64,000 nucleotides of DNA, taken from NCBI RefSeq assembly GCF_000377785.1, contig NZ_KB898731.1:1-64000 (forward strand), read 5' to 3'. This DNA is from Thioalkalivibrio sp. ALJ24 (lineage in GTDB: Bacteria; Pseudomonadota; Gammaproteobacteria; Ectothiorhodospirales; Ectothiorhodospiraceae). A program made the translations under genes and the position numbers. Positions 58,782 to 64,000 of the stretch are shown here, one piece after another. Positions within the stretch are counted from its first letter, which is position 1, and the number at the start of each line of letters is the position of its first letter. The notes under the pieces were generated by a model. It was not told the DNA's origin, searched no databases, and saw only the letters and a list, made by a program, of their open reading frames with translations.

Positions 58782-59839
58782 GGCGCCAGTTCGCGCAGCG
58801 CGCGCTCCATCGCCTCCACCGACGCCGGCCAGTCGGACATGCGCCGCGCGGCCTCGCGGCCGGCCATGCCGGCGGCCCGCCGCGCCTGCGGGTCGTCCAG
58901 GAAACGCGCCAGTGCCTCGCGCAGGGCCCGGATGTCACCCGGCGGAACCCGCTCCCCGGCGGCGGCCGGAACGGTGTACGGGATCGCCCCGCCGGTGGTC
59001 GTGACCACCGGCAGGCCGCGCGCCATGGCCTCGGTGAACACCATGCCGAAGCCCTCGTATTCGCTGGGCAGCACGAACAGCGAAGCGGCGTCGTACAGCA
59101 CCGCCAGATGCGCCTCCGAGCAGGCCCCGGTGATGCTGACCCGGTCCTGCAGACTGCCCTCTTCGACCTGGCGGTGCAGGCCCTGCACGAACGTCGGGTC
59201 ACGGTCCGCCGGCCCCGCGAGCACCAGATGCCAGGGCCGGTCGGTGAGCCCCGCCAGCGCCGCGAGCAGATGCTGCTGGCCCTTGCGCGGGATCAATGCC
59301 CCCACCGCGAGCAGCCCGGGCGGCGCACCCGGGGCCGGCCCGGATGCCACGGCATGCCGCTCCACCCCCGGCGGGACCACCCGCAGGCGCGCGGACTCGA
59401 CACCCCACCCGGCGAGCACCTCGGAGGTGAACGCACTGGTGGTGACGATGCCCTCGGCGGCCGCCAGTCCGGCGTGTTCCAACGCCAGCAGTTCGCGGCG
59501 GCGCCGGGCATCCAGACCGGTCTCCTCGCCGAGCGGGTGATGGACCAGCGCGATCAGGCGCAGGCGCCGGGCATGGCGCTGCAGGACCTCCGGGAAGGCC
59601 CCGCCGGCCAGACCGTCCACCAGCACTCGCTGACCGTCCGGCGCGGCTGCGAGCGCCGCTTCCAGCGCATGCTCCGCATCCCCCGAGGGCCCGGGGAAGT
59701 CCCCTTCCAGTTCATCCACCGCCAGCGACCAGCCCCGCGCGCGCAGGCCGGCGACCATCTGCGCGTCATAGCGGTACCCGCCCGTAGGCTGATCCAGCGA
59801 CCCCGGCACCAGCAGGCGCAGGTCCGCGGCCTGATTCAA
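58778..59839 (-). CDS. Glycosyltransferase family 4-type protein
   Basis: A 353-residue GT-B glycosyltransferase. The second half carries the GT4 nucleotide-sugar signature [20 protein letters not shown] with its ExxGxxxxE-like pattern, then [14 protein letters not shown] and GERVPPGD. The first half has the GxL/D-binding glycine region near [18 protein letters not shown], expected for an acceptor domain. The start is a TTG overlapping the PTPS-like stop (TTGA), with GAGG 7 bases upstream. Donor and acceptor are unknown. Confidence 0.88.
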   Translation of the reverse strand: MNQAADLRLLVPGSLDQPTGGYRYDAQMVAGLRARGWSLAVDELEGDFPGPSGDAEHALEAALAAAPDGQRVLVDGLAGGAFPEVLQRHARRLRLIALVHHPLGEETGLDARRRRELLALEHAGLAAAEGIVTTSAFTSEVLAGWGVESARLRVVPPGVERHAVASGPAPGAPPGLLAVGALIPRKGQQHLLAALAGLTDRPWHLVLAGPADRDPTFVQGLHRQVEEGSLQDRVSITGACSEAHLAVLYDAASLFVLPSEYEGFGMVFTEAMARGLPVVTTTGGAIPYTVPAAAGERVPPGDIRALREALARFLDDPQARRAAGMAGREAARRMSDWPASVEAMERALRELAP

Positions 59840-60234
59840 GGAGCGGCCTCATAGGAGGCCCAGGCGACGTGGGATTCGTGCAGGGTCACGCAGACCGCGT
59901 CCAGACCCCGCGCAGAGTCACCCAGGCGGCCGTCATGGATGGCATCGCTGATGCGTGCATGGATGGCGCGCGCGAGGAACTCCGTAGTGGTGTTGTGTCC
60001 CTCGAACTCCGGCCGGTCGTCCAGATTCTGGTAGTTCAGCTCGCCGAGGATCCCGCGCAGCACCTCCCCGGCACGGCCGATGTCGACCACCAGACCGTCG
60101 GCATCCAGCTCGCGCCGCCGGAAGGTCGCGTCCACCACGTAGGTGGCGCCGTGCAGGTTCTGTGCGGGGCCAAAAACCTCTCCGGCAAAACTGTGGGCGA
60201 TCATGAAATGATCACGGACATTGAGGCTGTACAT
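59836..60234 (-). CDS. Divergent 6-pyruvoyl-tetrahydropterin synthase-like protein (T-fold)
   Basis: A 132-residue T-fold protein of the PTPS/QueD superfamily: [57 protein letters not shown] and [13 protein letters not shown]. Compared with QueD, His14 and His28 remain but the third zinc ligand is Ala30 (HGA instead of HGH), the catalytic Cys before the motif is missing, and the Asp-His pair (LDHxxLN) reads LNYQNLDD. Glu119 is retained. Activity on the usual dihydroneopterin triphosphate is therefore doubtful. It is 29 bases after the dehydrogenase gene and coupled to the glycosyltransferase. Confidence 0.85.
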   Translation of the reverse strand: MYSLNVRDHFMIAHSFAGEVFGPAQNLHGATYVVDATFRRRELDADGLVVDIGRAGEVLRGILGELNYQNLDDRPEFEGHNTTTEFLARAIHARISDAIHDGRLGDSARGLDAVCVTLHESHVAWASYEAAP

Positions 60235-60263
60235 GCTCGGCTTTCTCCATTCGCAGTGATGGA

Positions 60264-61268
60264 TCAGACCCACACCGGGTCGGGATCCGGGTAGCGGATG
60301 CGATGACAGAGGGTGGTCGCGGCGGCCGGCCCGGCCACCCGCGGCATCACCCGGGGCAGATCCTCGAAGGCGTCCTCGCCACTGATCAGCACGTCCAGCA
60401 CGGGATCGGCCAGCAGCTCCAGGGCCAGCGCCAGGCGCCGGCGATGGTCCCAGCGCGCGGCCCGCGACGGCGGGATACGGCCAACCTGGCTGCTGCGCAG
60501 CTCCAGGCGCCGCGAATGGAAGCCCTCGCCCAGCGGCAGGCTCACGGCGCCGTCGCCGTACCAGCTGCCCTCCACCACCCGCGCCTCGGTGCCCGCCAGC
60601 TCCAGCGCCTGCACCAGGCCATCGCCATGGCCGCTGCAGTGGATCACCACGTCGCACGAAGCCGGCCCCGGCCGCTCGCGCGCGGCGGCCGGGGCATGCA
60701 GCGCGAGGCCCAGGGCCCGGGCCGGTTCGGCGCGCGCGGGTTCGGGGTCGATCAGTGCTACCCGCGTGCCCGGGATCGCGCGGACCAGCCACGCGCACAG
60801 CAACCCGACCACGCCCGCGCCGATCACCGCGACCCGGTCACCGGGGCCCACCCCGGCATCCCACACGGTGTTCACCGCCGTTTCCATGTTGGCCGCCAGC
60901 ACCGCACGGGTGTCGGGCACCGCGTCGGGGATCGGCACCAGCATGGACTCGGGGGCGTTGTAGCGATCCTGATGCGGATGCAGACAGAAGACCCGTTCCC
61001 CGGCGCGCGTTCCGCCTTCCACCACCCCCACGCTGATGTAGCCGTATTTCACCGGCGCCGGGAACTCCCCTTCCTGCAGCGGGGCCCGCATCGCGGCGTA
61101 CTGGTCCGGCGGTACCCGACCGCGGAACACCAGCGATTCGGTCCCGCGCGAGATCGCGCCATAACGCGCCCGTACGCGGCATTCGCCGGGGCCCGGCGGC
61201 GCCAGCCGGGTGGCGCGGATCTCGCCTTCTCCGGGGGCCGTGATCCAGAAGGCACGGGCCTGATTCAT
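60264..61268 (-). CDS. Zinc-type alcohol dehydrogenase-like protein (MDR superfamily)
   Basis: A 334-residue medium-chain dehydrogenase/reductase fold protein with an N-terminal GroES-like domain ([17 protein letters not shown]) and a Rossmann domain ([17 protein letters not shown], 147-163). The catalytic zinc ligands of alcohol dehydrogenases (Cys in the GroES domain, GHE motif) are absent. The GISxGTE-like segment is also seen in BchC-type bacteriochlorophyllide dehydrogenases. It probably oxidises or reduces a hydroxyl or keto group in a non-zinc manner. First gene of the coupled operon on the minus strand. Upstream space (61269-61381) is shared with the divergent gene. Confidence 0.85.
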   Translation of the reverse strand: MNQARAFWITAPGEGEIRATRLAPPGPGECRVRARYGAISRGTESLVFRGRVPPDQYAAMRAPLQEGEFPAPVKYGYISVGVVEGGTRAGERVFCLHPHQDRYNAPESMLVPIPDAVPDTRAVLAANMETAVNTVWDAGVGPGDRVAVIGAGVVGLLCAWLVRAIPGTRVALIDPEPARAEPARALGLALHAPAAARERPGPASCDVVIHCSGHGDGLVQALELAGTEARVVEGSWYGDGAVSLPLGEGFHSRRLELRSSQVGRIPPSRAARWDHRRRLALALELLADPVLDVLISGEDAFEDLPRVMPRVAGPAAATTLCHRIRYPDPDPVWV

Positions 61269-61381
61269 GCGGGTTCTCGCAACGTTCGGGACACGGGTTC
61301 ATGCTCGCGGGTTATCCAAGGCCCGCAGTGTAGCCGAGTCGCCACCGTCCACCGCAATCCCGACCCCGGAGGCCGCCACGG

Positions 61382-62155
61382 ATGCCCCTTTCCGCCGTTC
61401 TGCGTCGCCCGCTGCACCCCGCCGACCTGATCCTCGGCGGGGTGCTGGCGCTGGCTGTCGCCGGCGGCATCGTGCTGCTGACCCCGGCGGGTCCGGTCCT
61501 TCCGCTGGCCACACTGGCGCTGTGGGGACTGCTGGTGGCGCTGGTGGCCGGCAGTGCCGGCCGCAGGGGAGGACTGCAGTCCATCCCCGGACCGGGCAAC
61601 CGGGTCACCCTGCTGCGCGCGGCCCTGACCGCCCCGGTCGGCAGCGCGGCCCTGCTCGCACCGGTCCCCGGCGCGCTCGCCCACGAAAGCCTGGCGCTGT
61701 GGGTCACCGGTCTCGCCCTGCTGGTGCTGCTGCTGGACGGACTGGACGGGGCGGTGGCGCGGCGCAGCGGGACCACCTCGGCCTTCGGCGCGCGCTTCGA
61801 CATGGAACTGGATGCGGCCCTGATCCTCGCGCTGTCGGTGCTCGCCTGGCAGCCGGGGCCGGCCGGCCCCTGGGTGCTGCTGATCGGGGCGATGCGCTAT
61901 CTGTTCGTGCTGGCCGGCAGGCGGCTGCCCTGGCTGCGCGCGGAACTGCCGCCCAGTCGGCGCCGTCAGGCGGTCTGCGTGCTGCAGACCCCGGCGCTGC
62001 TGATCGCCCTGGCCCCGCCGGTGCCCACGGGGCCGGCCATCGCTGCGCCGACACTCGCCCTGGCCGCGCTGACGGTTTCCTTCGCCGTGGATATCGTCTA
62101 TCTGTATCGGGGAAGACCCGCGTCGGATTCACCCCTCCCGGAGGACACGTCATGA
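61382..62155 (+). CDS. CDP-alcohol phosphatidyltransferase family protein
   Basis: A 257-residue membrane protein with about eight hydrophobic segments and the CDP-alcohol phosphotransferase motif at positions 122-144: Asp122-Gly123, Ala126-Arg127, Gly136, Asp140 and Asp144 in perfect register (DG-x2-AR-x8-G-x3-D-x3-D). It should transfer a phospho-alcohol headgroup from a CDP-activated donor. Donor and acceptor are not evident. GGAGG lies 9 bases before the ATG. It is divergent from the dehydrogenase-PTPS-glycosyltransferase-methyltransferase operon and overlaps the YceI gene by four bases. Confidence 0.9.
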   Translation: MPLSAVLRRPLHPADLILGGVLALAVAGGIVLLTPAGPVLPLATLALWGLLVALVAGSAGRRGGLQSIPGPGNRVTLLRAALTAPVGSAALLAPVPGALAHESLALWVTGLALLVLLLDGLDGAVARRSGTTSAFGARFDMELDAALILALSVLAWQPGPAGPWVLLIGAMRYLFVLAGRRLPWLRAELPPSRRRQAVCVLQTPALLIALAPPVPTGPAIAAPTLALAALTVSFAVDIVYLYRGRPASDSPLPEDTS

Positions 62156-62763
62156 AGAACCGATTCCGCACCCTGGCCACCACCGCCCTTATGGGACTTG
62201 CATGGATGCTGCCAGCCGGCGCCGCGGCCATGGACGAATGGGAGATCGACACCGAGCACTTCGCGGTCGGGTTTATGGTCGATCACGCCGGATACGCGCG
62301 AGTGCTGGGGATGTTTCTCGAGGCCGAAGGCGCCTTCATGTTCGACCCGGATACCGGCGAGCTGGGGGAGGGCCATTTCGTGGTGCAGACCGACAGCGTG
62401 TTCACCAACCACGAGGAACGCGACGACCATCTGCGTAACGAGGACTTCCTCGACGTGGAAAACTACCCCGAGATGCGTTTTACCGCGACGGACTACGAGC
62501 CCACCGGCGAGGACAGCGGGCAACTGACCGGTGATCTCGAACTGCTGGGCGAAACCCGGCCAATCACTCTGGACGTGACCATCAACAAGGTCGGACGCTA
62601 CCCGTTCCCGCTGGGCGGCGTCTTCTCGCGTCCTTACGTACTGGGCGCCTCGATGCGCGGGGAATTCCAGCGCAGTGACTTCGGCATGGACTACGGGCTG
62701 ATCCGCGACATCGTGGGGGACACGGTGGAACTGATCATCGAATTCGAGGCGCAGCGTCAGTAG
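62152..62763 (+). CDS. YceI-family periplasmic lipid-binding protein
   Basis: A 203-residue protein with a signal peptide (RTLATTALMGLAWMLPAGAAA, cleavage near residue 25) and the YceI lipocalin-like barrel: WEIDTEHFAVGFMVDHAGYARVLGMF, the end of strand two FVVQTDSVFTNHEERDDHLRNEDFLDVENYPEMRFT, and DLELLGETRPITLDV. YceI proteins bind polyisoprenoid or fatty acyl chains in the periplasm. ATG 62152 has GGAGG 7 bases upstream, and the coupling to the phosphatidyltransferase suggests a shared lipid-related role. Confidence 0.93.
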   Translation: MKNRFRTLATTALMGLAWMLPAGAAAMDEWEIDTEHFAVGFMVDHAGYARVLGMFLEAEGAFMFDPDTGELGEGHFVVQTDSVFTNHEERDDHLRNEDFLDVENYPEMRFTATDYEPTGEDSGQLTGDLELLGETRPITLDVTINKVGRYPFPLGGVFSRPYVLGASMRGEFQRSDFGMDYGLIRDIVGDTVELIIEFEAQRQ

Positions 62764-62804
62764 CCGCGCCGGGAAGCCGGGGACCGGGGCCCCCGGCCCT
62801 GCCT

Positions 62805-63041
62805 TCAGGCCGTGGTGTTGACCAGCGTCCCGACGTTGTCGGGCAGCGCCTCGGCCGCACCGGCCGCCGCCTCCACGCTGGCACCGGCCCCCGCGTTCAC
62901 GTCGGCCACGCCCTCGATCAGCTGCGTCACCGCAGACCCTTCGGCTTCCATGGCACGGTTCATCACCGCGATGTCCTTCTGCTGCATCAGGCTGGCCTGC
63001 TGCATCTGCACGGATTGAGAAACCGCTGCGTTGACATCCAT
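62805..63041 (-). CDS. YjfB-like small protein
   Basis: A 78-residue protein beginning MDVNAAVSQSVQMQQASLMQQ, the pattern of the YjfB family (putative motility-associated proteins, function unknown). The rest is Ala/Gly/Val-rich and helical, without Cys. AAGGAGG precedes ATG 63041, which is preferred to ATG 63062. Convergent with the YceI gene, with a GC-rich spacer of about 40 bases between them. Confidence 0.85.
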   Translation of the reverse strand: MDVNAAVSQSVQMQQASLMQQKDIAVMNRAMEAEGSAVTQLIEGVADVNAGAGASVEAAAGAAEALPDNVGTLVNTTA

Positions 63042-63115
63042 GGGTACCTCCTTGACGTTCACAGACGCTTCCGAATGTATGAACCGTCTGCGCCGGGGCT
63101 AACGGCAGGCTGCAG

Positions 63116-63736
63116 TCAGGCTTTAGGGTCCGAGGGAAGATTTTTTCGCACCACCGACGGGCGGGCGGTAAAACGCCGCATCACGCCCCGTGCCACCCGG
63201 TCATGCGGGTCGATGGCAAACCCCGCGGCCTCCACCGCCGCCTCGGTGTCGCGATTCGGATGGCAGCCGCCCGCGATGCAGGTCCAGGCCGGCTGCACCC
63301 GATCCTGCAGGCGCGCCAGGGTCGGACGCGTGTGCCGCACGTGTTCCAGCATGCGCAGCTCGCCCCCGGTATCCAGCACCCGCCGAACCTCGCCCAGCGC
63401 CCGCGGCGGGTCCTGCACCGAACAGAACACCAGCCCTGAAACCACCACGTCGAATCGCCCGTCGTCGAAGGGCAGGGCCTCCGCCCGGGCGATCACCAGC
63501 GGCACCTCGGGGGCACGCCAGCGTGCCCGGCGCGCGGCCGCCGGGTCGGGCTCGATGGCCACCACCTGCGCCGGAGATAAATACAGGGGAAGGTTACGAC
63601 CCGTGCCGCAACCCACCTCCAGGATCCGGCCATGCACGCCGTCCAGCAGGCGCTCCCGCCAGCGGCGCAGACCGAGCAGCTCGGCCACCCGCATGAAGCC
63701 ATCATAAAGCCAGGGAATCTGTTCCAGTCCGCGCAT
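63116..63736 (-). CDS. Class I SAM-dependent methyltransferase (UbiE-like fold)
   Basis: A 206-residue methyltransferase with motif I ILEVGCGTGRNLPLY (38-52), motif II region VVAIEPDPAAARRA, motif III EALPFDDGRFDVVVSGLVFCSV and LGEVRRVLDTGGELRMLEHVRH. The central part resembles the Methyltransf_11/UbiE group, and the short aromatic/basic C-terminus RVARGVMRRFTARPSV may form a substrate cap. The acceptor is unknown. ATG 63736 with AGG upstream is chosen over the upstream in-frame ATG at 63874. Confidence 0.88.
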   Translation of the reverse strand: MRGLEQIPWLYDGFMRVAELLGLRRWRERLLDGVHGRILEVGCGTGRNLPLYLSPAQVVAIEPDPAAARRARWRAPEVPLVIARAEALPFDDGRFDVVVSGLVFCSVQDPPRALGEVRRVLDTGGELRMLEHVRHTRPTLARLQDRVQPAWTCIAGGCHPNRDTEAAVEAAGFAIDPHDRVARGVMRRFTARPSVVRKNLPSDPKA

Positions 63737-63886
63737 GTCACCTGCCTTGATCCGGATCCTCCGGTTCCGACCCCGGCGACCGGGAAGAAGTGCCCGACTG
63801 CCCCTTTTCGTGAACTGTATCGCACGCACCGGACGCAAATCGGAACTTCTCAGGCTGCGGTTCGTCCGACGCAATGAAGGGTGAGG

Positions 63887-63973
63887 GAAGCCCCGCCGCC
63901 GATCCGGCGGGGGGCTTCAGCCCCCGGGCCACGACGTGGCCACTGCATGGTGTGGACCCGGTCTACGACCGGG
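63887..63973. repeat. Run of GC-rich hairpins near the window end
   Basis: A long imperfect stem (63887-63918) contains a tighter one: GGGGGC (63910-63915) with GCCCCC (63920-63925), loop TTCA. Then GGCCAC/GTGGCC (63927-63941, loop GAC) and CCCGGTC/GACCGGG (63957-63973, loop TAC). They lie upstream of the methyltransferase gene on its side, or downstream of whatever lies beyond the window. Function unknown. Confidence 0.5.
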
Positions 63974-64000
63974 GCATCGAGACAACCGACTCCCTCCGTC

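Overview
The window is high-GC DNA densely packed with genes. It looks like a free-living gammaproteobacterium related to Pseudomonas and the Ectothiorhodospiraceae, plausibly a salt- or alkali-adapted genus such as Thioalkalivibrio. Three things point that way. NrdA and NrdB are long and of the Pseudomonas type. The block rpoE-rseA-rseB-rseC-degP-grx-lepA-lepB-DUF4845-rnc-era-recO-pdxJ-acpS has a gammaproteobacterial order. There is a complete seven-gene Mrp Na+/H+ antiporter, and many proteins are rich in Asp and Glu. The genus is an inference.

Layout. 1-268 is the tail of an IS3-type transposase. 551-6240 holds class Ia ribonucleotide reductase (nrdAB, minus strand, with two NrdR-like boxes) divergent from trxB. 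6248-9566 carries a FemAB-like acyltransferase, aat, an SLT-type lipoprotein and gloA. 9643-12870 is an SOS-controlled error-prone polymerase gene (dnaE2) with no imuA or imuB beside it. 12867-24738 on the minus strand is the long rpoE-to-acpS block, ending in a HEPN/MNT toxin-antitoxin pair. 24883-28805 holds nadB, orn, a small cytochrome c, a pterin dehydratase and rsgA. 28845-33047 on the minus strand holds an outer-membrane protein, hinT, recR, ybaB, dnaX and the SRP RNA. 33253-37932 is a PAS-GGDEF protein, a peroxiredoxin-glutaredoxin fusion, glutathione reductase and an HDOD protein. 37963-41066 is guaBA. 41219-44300 is a DUF4197 gene, xseA and nadC. 44305-48029 on the minus strand is a flavin reductase, mazG, an MFS transporter and an ArsR-rhodanese regulator, with a small ABM-like gene divergent from it. 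48844-54575 is mrpABCDEFG. 54692-57357 holds two coiled-coil/membrane proteins and one unknown. fabA follows. 57909-61268 is a tightly coupled operon (MDR dehydrogenase, PTPS-like protein, glycosyltransferase, methyltransferase), divergent from a CDP-alcohol phosphatidyltransferase and a YceI protein. The window closes with a YjfB-like protein, a methyltransferase and a run of hairpins.

Functional links. TrxB can recycle thioredoxin that reduces NrdA. The Prx-Grx fusion and Gor form a glutathione-dependent peroxide defence behind an OxyR-like site. RpoE, RseA, RseB, RseC and DegP are one envelope-stress circuit. GuaB and GuaA are consecutive steps to GMP. The least explained region is 57909-62155. 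Its PTPS-like and dehydrogenase proteins both lack the catalytic residues of their families, yet they are translationally coupled to a glycosyltransferase and a methyltransferase, which suggests an undescribed small-molecule or lipid-headgroup pathway.
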